64,000 bases of DNA, from NCBI GenBank assembly GCA_964441025.1, contig CAYTXG010000002.1:62001-126000 (forward strand), read 5' to 3'. This document shows, one piece after another, positions 1 to 8,703 of the stretch. Position 1 is the first letter of the stretch, and the number at the start of each line of letters is the position of its first letter. The notes under the pieces were generated by a model, which saw only the letters and a list, made by a program, of their open reading frames with translations, made no database searches and was not told where the DNA came from. The stretch comes from JAAZIN01 sp964441025. Its GTDB lineage: Bacteria > Bacillota > Dethiobacteria > DTU022. A program made the translations under genes and the position numbers.

Positions 1-137
1 GGGATAAGGTAGCCCGCAAGGCCGCCGGGCTTCGCGAACAGGGCTTCTCCGGAGCGGCCATGCTGCCTTATTCCGAGCTGGAATACGGGGGCATTGTTGA
101 AAAGATGAAAAAGCTGGACCGCAAATTCAAGTCTTAA
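1..137 (+). CDS. C-terminal fragment of an unrecognised protein
   Basis: The window opens inside an open frame whose codons start at base 3 and which stops with TAA at 135-137. About 44 residues are visible, rich in Lys, Arg and Glu, ending in a basic tail (MKKLDRKFKS). No family motif can be read from so short a piece; a repeat-like or SPOR-like C-terminus is possible but unsupported. It is followed directly by an intrinsic terminator, so it is the last gene of its transcription unit. Confidence 0.55.
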   Translation, partial: DKVARKAAGLREQGFSGAAMLPYSELEYGGIVEKMKKLDRKFKS

Positions 138-158
138 GATAATCCCGTCGGAAAGATT

Positions 159-188
159 AAAAACCGCCCTTGCAGGCGGTTTTTTTTC
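159..188 (+). terminator. Intrinsic terminator after the first gene
   Basis: An 8-bp stem (AAACCGCC 161-168 with GGCGGTTT 175-182) and a 6-nt loop are followed by a T run to 187. It lies 22 bases after the stop codon of the partial gene. The next ~250 bases (189-435) are AT-rich and hold no gene, and I could not assign a convincing promoter there. Confidence 0.85.
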
Positions 189-435
189 TGGATATTAGAT
201 AGTCGCTGTCGAATTTAAGGGAAATTTAATAGTATGTAAAGCAGGAAATTTGAAACGGCACCTGAATTAATTAGTAGGACCAGATCATTTTGATGCCATT
301 AATTACAATGATATCTTATTTCGACAACAGGCAGACGATAAGGGCCTGCGGGTGATGGGAAAGCGCCCTCTTAATCCGGGAAAGCGGTTTTTCGACCTCG
401 ATGTTTACATAAGATTCCGATATAGTGGTTTCTAA

Positions 436-2190
436 ATGACGGCACCAGGAAGGGAGGTCATCTTACTGAAACAGCTGCACAAACAATATTCATTGATCTT
501 GCTGTTAGTCTTGTTTTTGCTCGCCATCATTGCCCCCGGATGCCTCAGGGTCAGTTCGGAAACGCTGGATCCCGATGAGCCCGGAGAGGAGGTTCCCGAT
601 CCCGAGGAGACCAAACGTCTTCAGGAGGAGTGGGAAAGACGCAACGAGGAGCTTAAAGAGGAACTGGGCTCTCTCTTTGTGCCCCTGCCTCCCCTGGACC
701 AGCCGGACAACCCGCCCATCAAAGTGCGGGGCATCTACTTTACCGGCCATTCCATAGCCTACGGGGAACGGTACGAGCGAACGTTAAAATTGATTGAAGA
801 CACAGAATTGAATGCCATGGTTATCGACATAAAGGATGACAAGGGCAGGATGGCCTACCATAGCGATATTGCCGCGATCAACGAGATGGATGCCTATTAC
901 GAGCCTGTGCCCATCACCGATATCGAGGCCACCATGAAAGAGCTCAAGGAGAGGGGCATCTATACCATAGCCCGGATTGTCGTTTTCAGGGACAGCCAGA
1001 TCCTGCCCACGGTAAAGCCGGAGTGGTGCATTCCACTTAAGGGCGGCGGCCTGTACAAGGATGCCGGTTTCGCCTATGGCAACCCCTTTAACGAGGAGCT
1101 GTGGGATTACAATATCGCCATAGCCAAGGAGGCGGCCCTGCTGGGCTTCAATGAGATACAGTTTGACTATATCCGCTTTCCCGATAAAGCCGCCTACGTG
1201 GAGCAGGTAGCCAACTTCCCCGGCAGGAATGGTCGGACCAAGGCAGAAGCGATCCGCGGATTTATGGAGAAAGCGCGCGTAGAGCTCGCTCCGTACAATG
1301 TGCATGTGGCTTATGATGTCTTCGGCGTTATCGCCAGCTCCTGGGGCGACACCGACGATATCGGCCAGTGCTGGGAAGATTTCTCGGCAAACAGCGACTA
1401 TATTTGCCCCATGATCTATCCGAGCCACTATTACCCCGTTGCCCAGGGAGGAAAGGTTGTCCCCTGCTGGTTTGGCCTGCGCTTCCCTGACACCAATCCC
1501 ACCGTCACCATTACCGGAGCCCTGAGCGACGCCATCAAGCGCACCGCGCCGGTTAAGAATCCGGCCATCATCCGCCCCTGGCTGCAGGCTTTTACCGCCA
1601 ACTGGCTGGGCAGCAGATACGGCAGTGAAGGCTTCATCCATTACGGGGCGGCGCAGATCCGCCAGCAGATCGATGCCGCCATGGCGCTGGGAATTGATGA
1701 ATATATGCTCTGGGATGCCAGAAACGAGAACTATCCCCGGGAAGCATTTTACAGCGAGTCCGAGGCCCTCGAGAGGTATGAACAATCCAGTAGCGCGCGG
1801 GAGGCAAAAGGACGCGATTCACTGGGAAGGACCCCGCAGGAAGCTGTGGAGTCCTATCTTGAAGCGCTGAGCAAGCTCAAGTGGCGCGAGGCATATCCCC
1901 TGCAAGCGGGTTATTCGGCAGAGGGCAATGCATATCGTGAATGGCTGCTCAACGCGCCGGGCAAGGTTGCGGAATGGAAAATTGGCGCCCTTGATCTTGC
2001 CGGGGATGCACCTGCCCTGGAGCTCTCCGTCACCCTGAACTTAGGCGGTGAAAAGAAAACACTGGGAAGCGAGAAATGGACCCTTCTCCAGGAGAACAAT
2101 ATCTGGAAGGTCAAACCCTCACCCCGCTTCCTGGAGCTTATCCGCAACGGCGAGACTGAAAAAAAGAAGCCGGAGCAGGATCCGGCATGA
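436..2190 (+). CDS. Putative secreted glycoside hydrolase-like lipoprotein (DUF4015 family)
   Basis: The protein has about 584 residues. A hydrophobic N-terminal segment ends in APGC, an approximate lipobox, so it is probably a membrane-anchored lipoprotein acting outside the cell. The main domain (about residues 95-430) is a TIM-barrel-like DUF4015/GHL domain, recognisable by VRGIYFTG, MVIDIKDDKG, NEIQFDYIRFP and the Asp-rich strand ends typical of the family. The C-terminal ~130 residues look like a separate NTF2-like or lipoprotein domain. Substrate is unknown; a cell-wall or polysaccharide role is only inferred. The start is unsettled: ATG 436 has no ribosome site before it, whereas GGGAGG at 452-457 lies inside the frame and is well spaced for a CTG start at 466 (L-K-Q-L-H-K-Q), which would place the signal peptide right at the N-terminus. 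Confidence 0.8.
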   Translation: MTAPGREVILLKQLHKQYSLILLLVLFLLAIIAPGCLRVSSETLDPDEPGEEVPDPEETKRLQEEWERRNEELKEELGSLFVPLPPLDQPDNPPIKVRGIYFTGHSIAYGERYERTLKLIEDTELNAMVIDIKDDKGRMAYHSDIAAINEMDAYYEPVPITDIEATMKELKERGIYTIARIVVFRDSQILPTVKPEWCIPLKGGGLYKDAGFAYGNPFNEELWDYNIAIAKEAALLGFNEIQFDYIRFPDKAAYVEQVANFPGRNGRTKAEAIRGFMEKARVELAPYNVHVAYDVFGVIASSWGDTDDIGQCWEDFSANSDYICPMIYPSHYYPVAQGGKVVPCWFGLRFPDTNPTVTITGALSDAIKRTAPVKNPAIIRPWLQAFTANWLGSRYGSEGFIHYGAAQIRQQIDAAMALGIDEYMLWDARNENYPREAFYSESEALERYEQSSSAREAKGRDSLGRTPQEAVESYLEALSKLKWREAYPLQAGYSAEGNAYREWLLNAPGKVAEWKIGALDLAGDAPALELSVTLNLGGEKKTLGSEKWTLLQENNIWKVKPSPRFLELIRNGETEKKKPEQDPA

Positions 2191-2238
2191 CCAGTCTGCG
2201 CCGGTAAAAGTGGTGTAATTGAACGGAGATTTTTTAGG

Positions 2239-2266
2239 GCGGCCCGGCGGGCCGCACTTCTTTTTG
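2239..2266 (+). terminator. Intrinsic terminator
   Basis: A 7-bp GC stem (GCGGCCC 2239-2245, GGGCCGC 2249-2255) with a 3-nt loop is followed by ACTTCTTTTT. It separates the DUF4015 lipoprotein from the tepA operon. Confidence 0.75.
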
Positions 2267-2415
2267 GGCATATGAACCGGCAATCCCAAACAGCACCGGG
2301 GGTATCAGACTTCGCGCATATACTTAAAGTAGGGGCATGCGCCAACATTCAACCATCTGTATAAGCTGTCTCCATCTGCTGCAAACTAAAATGTTTCTTG
2401 GCAGGAGGCGATCGC

Positions 2416-3162
2416 TTGTCTCATTTTAGCCGCCGCAAGCGGCAGCCGTTGCGGCGAAACTGCAAAACCCAGTCGCCGCCTTCCCCTGCGCCGGCGGCTG
2501 TTCTGAACAATATCCAGCAGCTGGGCCAGGTCCAGGCGCCTCAGCTGGAGAGCAATGTCTATGCGCTGCCCATTATCGGCCAGATCGAGGGGCACCTGAC
2601 TCTGCCGCCGCAGAATAAAACCACCAAGTATGAGCATGTCATTCCCCAGCTTGTGGCGGTGGAGCAAAATCCAAAAATTGAGGGGCTTCTCGTACTTCTG
2701 AATACCGTCGGCGGAGATGTGGAGGCGGGGCTGGCCATCGCCGAGATGATCGATACCCTCTCCAAGCCCACCGTAACGCTGGTGCTGGGCGGTGGCCACA
2801 GTATCGGGGTGACCCTGGCGGTGGCCGGCGATTATTCCTTTATCTCCGAGACTGCTACAATGACAATCCATCCTATCCGCCTCACCGGCCTGGTTATCGG
2901 CGTGCCCCAAACATTCGAGTATCTCGACAAAATGCAGGACCGGGTGATCCAGTTCATCACCAGGCATTCGCAGATCACCGAAAAAAAATTCCGGGAGCTC
3001 ATGTTCAGCACCGGGCAGCTGGCCCGAGATATCGGCACAGTGCTGGTGGGAAAAGATGCGGTCAAAGTGGGGCTTATCGACGAGACCGCCGGGCTGGGCA
3101 GGGCCATCGCTCTTCTGAACAGGCTCATTGAGGAGCGGCGGGAGGAGGAGGGGGACCCATGA
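2416..3162 (+). CDS. tepA: ClpP-like serine protease TepA
   Basis: A ClpP/crotonase-fold serine protease of about 248 residues, the cytoplasmic translocation-enhancing/signal-peptide-degrading TepA (YmfB) type. A basic, Pro-rich N-terminus of ~35 residues precedes the ClpP-like core. The nucleophile is the Ser in GGHSIGV (about residue 129), followed by the conserved MTIHPIR stretch holding the catalytic His. The start is taken as TTG 2416 because AGGAGG at 2403-2408 sits 7 bases upstream; a TTG at 2398 is in frame but has no ribosome site. ylzJ overlaps its stop by four bases (ATGA), and ftsK lies downstream as in Bacillus, which supports the assignment. Function of the family is known from Bacillus; the role here is inferred. 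Confidence 0.88.
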   Translation: MSHFSRRKRQPLRRNCKTQSPPSPAPAAVLNNIQQLGQVQAPQLESNVYALPIIGQIEGHLTLPPQNKTTKYEHVIPQLVAVEQNPKIEGLLVLLNTVGGDVEAGLAIAEMIDTLSKPTVTLVLGGGHSIGVTLAVAGDYSFISETATMTIHPIRLTGLVIGVPQTFEYLDKMQDRVIQFITRHSQITEKKFRELMFSTGQLARDIGTVLVGKDAVKVGLIDETAGLGRAIALLNRLIEERREEEGDP

Positions 3163-3395
3163 TCCACTATGCCGCCCTGCCCCTCGAACTCATCTTTGAA
3201 GGCTGCGACAGCTACAGGCCTGCGCACCTGTGCATCCCCTTTCACCGGGGCTCCATTATTGTCGAACCCCTTCCGCCTGCGGGTGCGCGCATCATTCAAC
3301 TTATCAGCAGCGATCTCCAGGATTATCTAGATCCCCGGTTTCAGCCCGGCCGTATCATAGATCTGCTTTCAGGTCTCCCGGAGCCGGAACGGTAA
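3159..3395 (+). CDS. ylzJ: YlzJ-like small protein
   Basis: A 78-residue protein matching the YlzJ family: MIHYAALPLELIFEG at the start, a central IIVEP segment and a C-terminal ISSDLQDYLDP segment. It has no membrane segment or recognisable catalytic motif. The ATG overlaps the tepA stop (ATGA), implying translational coupling. YlzJ-like genes sit between tepA and ftsK in many sporulating Firmicutes, so synteny carries much of this call. Molecular function is unknown. Confidence 0.8.
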   Translation: MIHYAALPLELIFEGCDSYRPAHLCIPFHRGSIIVEPLPPAGARIIQLISSDLQDYLDPRFQPGRIIDLLSGLPEPER

Positions 3396-3466
3396 TCTTG
3401 CGCTCCAGGCTTTGCTTCCGGCTGAATATAATCACGATGGCATATTTCTATGGGCAGGGCGTAAAA

Positions 3467-4453
3467 ATGAGAGAGCCTGCATCCGTCCGGAGGGGAGGAG
3501 CCCTGTTGCTGTGGACCGGCCTGCTTAAAGCCGCAGTTTATCTGGGGATATTTCTATGCGGGCTGCGCCTGATGAGCAACGCCATCGCCCGCAGCTCCGG
3601 CACCGCATTCAAAAACATACTTGCCCGGCTGACCGGCAGCCCCTGGCGCGGCTTCTGCACCGGATTCCTGGTGACGGCGCTGCTGCAGAGCAGCAGCCTG
3701 ACCACGGTTATGGTGGTCAGCCTGGTCAATGCCGGTGTGATGACCCTCTCGCAAAGCTGCGGCGTGATCATCGGGTCCAATGTGGGCACCACCATTACAG
3801 GGCAGCTGCTCTCCTTTGAGCTGTTCCGGCTGGCCTTGCCCCTTGCCGGCCTGGCGGCTCTCTTTCTATTTCTGCCGCACAGGGGCACGCGGAAAGCCGC
3901 GGCGCCGCTTCTCGGCTGCAGCCTTCTCCTTTTCGGAATGGACGGCATGACCGGGGCGCTGGCTTCACTGAAGGAGAGCGCTCTTTTCACCGCCTCGCTG
4001 CAGGCGGCGGGAGAGACGCCATTGCGGGCGATCCTCACAGGTTTTGCCGCCGCCGCCACTCTGCAGAGCAGCAGCGCGGTGATGGGGATCGTGCTGGGCC
4101 TGGCCCGGGAAGGGATGATCACCCTTCCTGCAGGCATTGCACTGGTAATCGGAGCGGACCTGGGCACCTGCTCCACCGCCTTGATCGCCTCCATCGGGAT
4201 GGAGGACACCGCCCGCCGGGCGGCCTGGTTTCATTTTTTCTTCAACTTTGTCAGCACGGCGCTGGCCATGCTCTTTTTCCCCGACCTGGTTTTCATCGCG
4301 GTGAAAAGTGGCTCAACGCTGACCCGGCGCCTGGCCAACGCCCATTTCCTGTACAATTTTATCGGGGCCCTTCTGCTGCTTCCCCTTGTGGCGCCGCTGT
4401 CAAGGCGCCTGGAAAGGCCAACCTACCGCGGTTTTGGCCGCCGCCGGCCCTGA
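3467..4453 (+). CDS. Na/Pi-cotransporter family protein
   Basis: An integral membrane protein with about eight hydrophobic segments of the PhoU-less Na+/phosphate symporter (NptA/YjbB-like) family. The hallmark inverted-repeat motif QSSS appears twice (QSSSLTT and QSSSAVM), and GSNVGTT and GADLGT follow each, as expected for the duplicated substrate-binding core. It lacks the C-terminal PhoU domain seen in many relatives. The frame is open from 3230 but that would overlap ylzJ by 165 bases; in-frame starts are ATG 3437, ATG 3467 and TTG 3506, the last having GGGGAGGAG 5 bases upstream. I list 3467, with the choice uncertain. Sporulating Clostridia often carry such a transporter beside envelope genes. 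Ion specificity is inferred from the family. Confidence 0.8.
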   Translation: MREPASVRRGGALLLWTGLLKAAVYLGIFLCGLRLMSNAIARSSGTAFKNILARLTGSPWRGFCTGFLVTALLQSSSLTTVMVVSLVNAGVMTLSQSCGVIIGSNVGTTITGQLLSFELFRLALPLAGLAALFLFLPHRGTRKAAAPLLGCSLLLFGMDGMTGALASLKESALFTASLQAAGETPLRAILTGFAAAATLQSSSAVMGIVLGLAREGMITLPAGIALVIGADLGTCSTALIASIGMEDTARRAAWFHFFFNFVSTALAMLFFPDLVFIAVKSGSTLTRRLANAHFLYNFIGALLLLPLVAPLSRRLERPTYRGFGRRRP

Positions 4454-4552
4454 ACGGATCTGCCGCAGATCAATATCCCGCCCCCTGCAGGATAATCAGC
4501 CTCAATACAGAAAAGATAAATGCACATACTTTCGGGACATAAGGAGGAAGCA

Positions 4553-5338
4553 ATGGGCTTGATCAAGGTAATTCTGCTGGGCGTGATTCAAGGTTTGACG
4601 GAATTTTTACCCGTAAGCAGTTCGGGTCATCTCGTGATTTTTCAGCGCATCTTCGGAGTTGAAGGCACCGGCGTAACCCTGGAGGTACTGCTGCATTTCG
4701 GAACGCTTCTGGCGGTCTTCTGGGTATTTCGCCGCGACTTTTTAAATTTGCTTAAATTTACCAGGGACAGAGCCCAGCTTCGCTTCCTGCTGATGCTCAT
4801 ACTGGGATGCATCCCCACGGCGCTGCTTTACTTTCTTTTCGGCGATTTCATCGAATCCATCTTTCATTCCCTGCTGCTGACGGGGGCGGCGCTCCTGGTC
4901 ACCGGAGGTATCCTGAAGCTGCTTACGCTTCTGCCCGAGGGTGGAAAAGATATTATAAAAATGAAGCCCCTTGACGCCCTCTGGATCGGACTGCTCCAGG
5001 GGATTGCCATGATCCCGGGGATTTCACGTTCCGGCTCAACCATTACCGCCGCTCTCTGGAGAGGGCTGGACCGCGCCACCGCCGTGCGCTACTCCTTCAT
5101 GCTGGCTGCGCCGGTTATATTCGGAGCCACTCTTCTAGAGGTCAAAGATATGATCAAAGCGGGTATTGAAAAAACCATGCTCCTTGAATACACTGCAGGG
5201 ACGGTCGCCGCCTTCATCTTCGGGATCCTGGCCATACGCCTTTTTATCCACCTGCTGCAGCAGAAGAAATTCCACTACTTTGCCTACTACTGCTGGGCTG
5301 CGGGGGCCGCGGTGATTGCCGCCTCATTTTTCTTGTAG
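4553..5338 (+). CDS. uppP: Undecaprenyl-diphosphate phosphatase UppP (BacA)
   Basis: This membrane enzyme dephosphorylates undecaprenyl diphosphate to recycle the lipid carrier for peptidoglycan and other wall polymers. Both family signatures are present: the EFLPVSSSGHL segment near the N-terminus, with catalytic Glu and Ser residues, and PGISRSGSTI in the middle. About eight hydrophobic segments give the usual BacA length (~261 residues). Start ATG 4553 is set by AAGGAGG at 4541-4547; an in-frame ATG at 4520 has no ribosome site. It stands between the Na/Pi transporter and ftsK. Overexpression of the family confers bacitracin resistance, but nothing here suggests more than housekeeping. Confidence 0.95.
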   Translation: MGLIKVILLGVIQGLTEFLPVSSSGHLVIFQRIFGVEGTGVTLEVLLHFGTLLAVFWVFRRDFLNLLKFTRDRAQLRFLLMLILGCIPTALLYFLFGDFIESIFHSLLLTGAALLVTGGILKLLTLLPEGGKDIIKMKPLDALWIGLLQGIAMIPGISRSGSTITAALWRGLDRATAVRYSFMLAAPVIFGATLLEVKDMIKAGIEKTMLLEYTAGTVAAFIFGILAIRLFIHLLQQKKFHYFAYYCWAAGAAVIAASFFL

Positions 5339-5400
5339 ATCATGTGGGTATCTCCCCGTTGAAATATCTGCGGGTTTATCCGGGGCTTTTTAAGATGGTT

Positions 5401-5427
5401 CCCCCTCTAACCGGGGGATCGAGGGGG
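5401..5427. repeat. Short inverted repeat upstream of ftsK
   Basis: CCCCCTC (5401-5407) and GAGGGGG (5421-5427) form a 7-bp stem with a 13-nt loop, ending two bases before the ftsK -35 box. It has no T run. It could be a REP-like palindrome or an operator for the ftsK promoter. Confidence 0.5.
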
Positions 5428-5429
5428 AT

Positions 5430-5458
5430 TTGCCCGGCCCCGCGGAATAGGTTATAAT
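5430..5458 (+). promoter_or_regulatory. Sigma-A promoter of ftsK
   Basis: TTGCCC (5430-5435), a 17-bp spacer and TATAAT (5453-5458). Transcription would begin near 5465, giving a leader of only about 13 bases before the ribosome site and ATG of ftsK. Confidence 0.75.
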
Positions 5459-5477
5459 GTAACCCTGGAGGCAATAT

Positions 5478-7793
5478 ATGGGAAAACGCGGCAAAAATAA
5501 AAAGGGCAGGTCCCAGTCGGGATTGCGCGAAGAGATCGGCACCCAGATAAAAGGAATTCTGGTCATTGCCCTGGCGGTATTCTGCTATGCCGGCGTGACC
5601 TACTCGGAGCAGGCCGGCGAGCTGGGGCTCTTTGTGAATAACCTTTTTCGTATTATTGCCGGCGATACCGCGGTGGTGATCCCTTTTCTGATCGGCATAC
5701 TGGGCTTGCGGATCGTGCTTCCAGATCAGACTTTTAACCTTAAATCCCGGCTCATCGGCATCATAATTCTGCTGTTGCTTTTCACGGTCAGGGCCCATTT
5801 CACCCTGATGCTCGAACAGGTGGATGCTTTTACCGGGCAGGACTTTTACCGGGCCATGCTGAATATGGGTCTGCAAAAAATGGGGGGCGGCCTGCTCGGC
5901 GCGGCCATGGCCGTGCTTCTTTTCTTCTGTTTCAAGGAAATAGGCAGCTATATTGTCATCGCCGCGGCGGCGCTGGTGGCCCTGCTCCTGATCATGAATG
6001 TCACGGTGACCCAGATATTCAGGCAGCTGGGCAAATTGCTGGCCCTGTCAGGCAAGATATTCAAAAAAGCAGGCGCTTACCTGAAGGAGCTATACTCCAT
6101 TCTGATGAGCGGTTCTGAAGAGGAAGCGGCGCCTGAGGAAAAAAAAATTATCGAAACAGGTGAGGGGGAACTTCCGGGATTTCAGGAGCCGCCCCGGAAC
6201 GGCCCGGGGGGTGCAAAAGCAACCCCGGAGGGGTGGAAAGGGGATTATGCCTCACCGGAAGGTTATTACCAGAAAGAGCGGCGACTGGCTCTTGTTGAAC
6301 CGCCGGAAAACGGCAGGGAGCCCGCTGCCGGGGAGAAAAAATTCAGGGTGCCGGGCACATACATGACACCCTCTCCCGATCTGCTTGCCCCTCCCGGCCG
6401 CCTGGGCGAGCAGCAGCAGATCAAGGGTATCCGGGAGAGGGCCAGGCTGCTGGAAAGCACGCTGGAGAGCTTCGGGGTGAAGGCCAAGGTGAGCCATGTC
6501 CAGTCCGGTCCCACCGTCACCCGCTTCGAGGTGCAGCCGGAGGCAGGGGTAAAAGTCAGCCGTATCGTCAGCCTCTCCGACGACATTGCGCTGAACCTGG
6601 CTGCACCGCTGGTGCGCATCGAGGCGCCCATTCCGGGAAAAGCGGCGCTGGGGATCGAGGTGCCGAACAAGATCATTGCCCTGGTCTATCTGCGCGAAGT
6701 CATCGAGGATCCGGGCTTCTTAAACAGCCGTTCACCCCTGACCATAGGTCTGGGCAAGGATATTACCGGCGTTCCCGTCATCGCCGATCTCACCAGGATG
6801 CCGCATCTTCTTATTGCCGGCTCCACCGGTTCGGGGAAAAGCGTCTGCCTTAATGCGCTGATCATCAGCATCCTGTACAAGGCGCTGCCGGAGCAAGTCC
6901 GCTTTCTGATGATCGATCCCAAGGTTGTGGAGCTGAGTGTTTACAACGGCATTGCCCACCTGCTCATGCCGGTGGTCACCGAGCCGAAAAAAGCTTCGCT
7001 GGCCCTCAGGAACATGGTCAAGGAGATGAACCGGCGCTATGAAATGTTTGCCCGCGAGGAGGTGCGGGAAATTGGCGCCTACAATAAACTTGTCGCCTCC
7101 GGGGGCCGCGATGGAGAGATACTGCCCTATTATGTGGTTATTATTGATGAGCTGGCCGACCTGATGCTCGTCTCTCCGGGAGAGGTGGAGGATTCCATTG
7201 CCCGCCTGGCCCAGATGTCACGGGCGGCAGGCATTCACCTGGTCATAGCCACCCAGCGTCCCTCTGTGGATGTGCTTACCGGTGTGATCAAGGCCAATAT
7301 CACTTCCCGTGTTGCCTTTACTGTCTCTTCACAGGTCGATTCGCGAACGATTCTGGACATGGCCGGCGCGGAGAAGCTTCTCGGGCGGGGCGATATGCTT
7401 TTCTACCCCGTTGGTTCGGTGAAGCCCATCCGTGTTCAGGGCGCCTATGTCAGCGAGCGTGAAATCAAGCGCATTACCGATTACATCAAGGAACAGGGGT
7501 GGGCTGAATACGAGGTGGATCTGGACTCGCTGGAGACGGAGACTGAAGAGCTTTTCGAACCCGATGAACTTTTTCCCGACGCCCTGGAGCTCGTCGTGCG
7601 GACAGGACAGGCTTCCATCTCCCTGCTGCAGCGGCGTTTTCGCATCGGCTACACCCGCGCGGCCCGCCTTATCGACGATCTTGAGCGGCGGGGTATTGTT
7701 GGAGAGTATGAAGGAAGCAAGCCGCGGGAGGTAATTGTCACTCCCGAGCAGGCGGCCAAACTTTACGAAGAGTTTAAAAAGGCAAATCAATAA
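5478..7793 (+). CDS. ftsK: DNA translocase FtsK/SpoIIIE
   Basis: A 771-residue membrane-anchored, hexameric ATP-driven DNA pump that clears chromosome DNA from division or sporulation septa. Four or five hydrophobic segments fill residues 15-190, followed by a Glu/Pro/Gly-rich linker to about residue 300. The motor holds Walker A GSTGSGKS at about 448-455 and Walker B VVIIDELADL around 553-562. The winged-helix gamma domain (about 697-760), with TRAARLIDDLERRGIVG, reads KOPS/SRS-type orienting sequences. Length and layout match SpoIIIE. GGAGG lies 7 bases before ATG 5478. Expected partners are the XerCD recombinases and the division apparatus; rodZ follows after 41 bases. Confidence 0.96.
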   Translation: MGKRGKNKKGRSQSGLREEIGTQIKGILVIALAVFCYAGVTYSEQAGELGLFVNNLFRIIAGDTAVVIPFLIGILGLRIVLPDQTFNLKSRLIGIIILLLLFTVRAHFTLMLEQVDAFTGQDFYRAMLNMGLQKMGGGLLGAAMAVLLFFCFKEIGSYIVIAAAALVALLLIMNVTVTQIFRQLGKLLALSGKIFKKAGAYLKELYSILMSGSEEEAAPEEKKIIETGEGELPGFQEPPRNGPGGAKATPEGWKGDYASPEGYYQKERRLALVEPPENGREPAAGEKKFRVPGTYMTPSPDLLAPPGRLGEQQQIKGIRERARLLESTLESFGVKAKVSHVQSGPTVTRFEVQPEAGVKVSRIVSLSDDIALNLAAPLVRIEAPIPGKAALGIEVPNKIIALVYLREVIEDPGFLNSRSPLTIGLGKDITGVPVIADLTRMPHLLIAGSTGSGKSVCLNALIISILYKALPEQVRFLMIDPKVVELSVYNGIAHLLMPVVTEPKKASLALRNMVKEMNRRYEMFAREEVREIGAYNKLVASGGRDGEILPYYVVIIDELADLMLVSPGEVEDSIARLAQMSRAAGIHLVIATQRPSVDVLTGVIKANITSRVAFTVSSQVDSRTILDMAGAEKLLGRGDMLFYPVGSVKPIRVQGAYVSEREIKRITDYIKEQGWAEYEVDLDSLETETEELFEPDELFPDALELVVRTGQASISLLQRRFRIGYTRAARLIDDLERRGIVGEYEGSKPREVIVTPEQAAKLYEEFKKANQ

Positions 7794-7834
7794 AAAGCCT
7801 CTATCCGCCGTTAAAATTAAAGGAGGCCAGTGCT

Positions 7835-8653
7835 ATGGAAAAAGTGGGGGATTTTTTGAAAAGCTCCCGGCAGGACCGGCAAATTTCTTTGCATGAAATC
7901 AGTGAACGGACGAAGATCCAGCAGCATTACCTGGAGGCGCTGGAGCGGGGCGATTTCAAGAAATTTTCCGGTGAGGTCTATCTTAAGGGAGCGCTGCGGA
8001 GCTACGCCGAATCCATCGGCCTGGATCCGGGAGAAGTGATGGAGCTCTACCGCAGACGAAAAGGTGAGGCAGAACCTGAAGAGCCGGCTGCTCCCGTGGA
8101 GAAGGCGTCGGCGCAGCCGCGAGTGCCTCGAGGCGAGGGGAGTCCCTCTTTTGTTTACGGGATTATTGTGCTTGCCCTGCTCCTGGCTGCGGGCGGCTAC
8201 TGGCTTTCCAGCCTGGACAGCCCGGTAAACCCTTTCAAACAGAGCCATACCAATTCCCAGGCCGGCCATGTTGACCCCGGAAAACCCGGCCCACCCTCTG
8301 AGGGAGAAGCAGGCGGTGATGAAGCAGAACCGGTCGTCAAAGAGGCTGAAATCAAGCTTTCCACGGAAGAGTCAACTGCGCAGGAGACAGTTTTTACTGT
8401 AAGTAATACTGAGCGGCTGAAGCTGGAGCTCTCCTCAGGCGAAGCCTGCTGGATCAAGGCGCTCATGGACGACAGGGAACAATTCGAACCGCGAAACCTG
8501 AGGAGCGATGAAGGGATGACGCTTGAGGCTTCGGAAAAGATCTGGATTCGACTGGGCAACCCCCGGAGCATCAAGATTATCCTGAACGGCATCGAAGTGA
8601 AGGGGATAAGCGGCAAAAAAGATCCCCACAACATTCTTTTTATCCGCAGCTAG
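7835..8653 (+). CDS. rodZ: RodZ-like cell-shape protein (YmfM)
   Basis: A bitopic membrane protein of 272 residues. The N-terminal ~70 residues are an HTH_25 domain (SLHEISERTKIQQHYLEALERGD type), which in RodZ binds MreB rather than DNA. A basic linker leads to one membrane helix at about 105-127, then a Pro/Gly/Glu-rich spacer and a C-terminal DUF4115 beta domain (about 190-270) outside the membrane. A strong AAAGGAGG precedes ATG 7835. The place between ftsK and rimO is conserved in Firmicutes, where the gene is ymfM. Role in organising MreB-dependent wall growth is inferred from the family. Confidence 0.9.
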   Translation: MEKVGDFLKSSRQDRQISLHEISERTKIQQHYLEALERGDFKKFSGEVYLKGALRSYAESIGLDPGEVMELYRRRKGEAEPEEPAAPVEKASAQPRVPRGEGSPSFVYGIIVLALLLAAGGYWLSSLDSPVNPFKQSHTNSQAGHVDPGKPGPPSEGEAGGDEAEPVVKEAEIKLSTEESTAQETVFTVSNTERLKLELSSGEACWIKALMDDREQFEPRNLRSDEGMTLEASEKIWIRLGNPRSIKIILNGIEVKGISGKKDPHNILFIRS

Positions 8654-8658
8654 GGCCG

Positions 8659-8675
8659 GTGCCCGGACCGGGCAC
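8659..8675. repeat. Perfect GC palindrome between rodZ and rimO
   Basis: GTGCCCGG and CCGGGCAC flank a single A, an 8-bp stem directly after the rodZ stop. There is no T tract, so it is unlikely to be an efficient terminator; it may trim or stabilise the rodZ-rimO mRNA. Confidence 0.5.
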
Positions 8676-8703
8676 TCCGCCTGATGTATGAAAATGAAGG
8701 AGC

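Noticed and set aside
784..1785. A 333-codon open frame on the minus strand
   Set aside because: It lies wholly antisense to the DUF4015 gene, whose product is recognisable; high-GC coding sequence leaves such open antisense frames.
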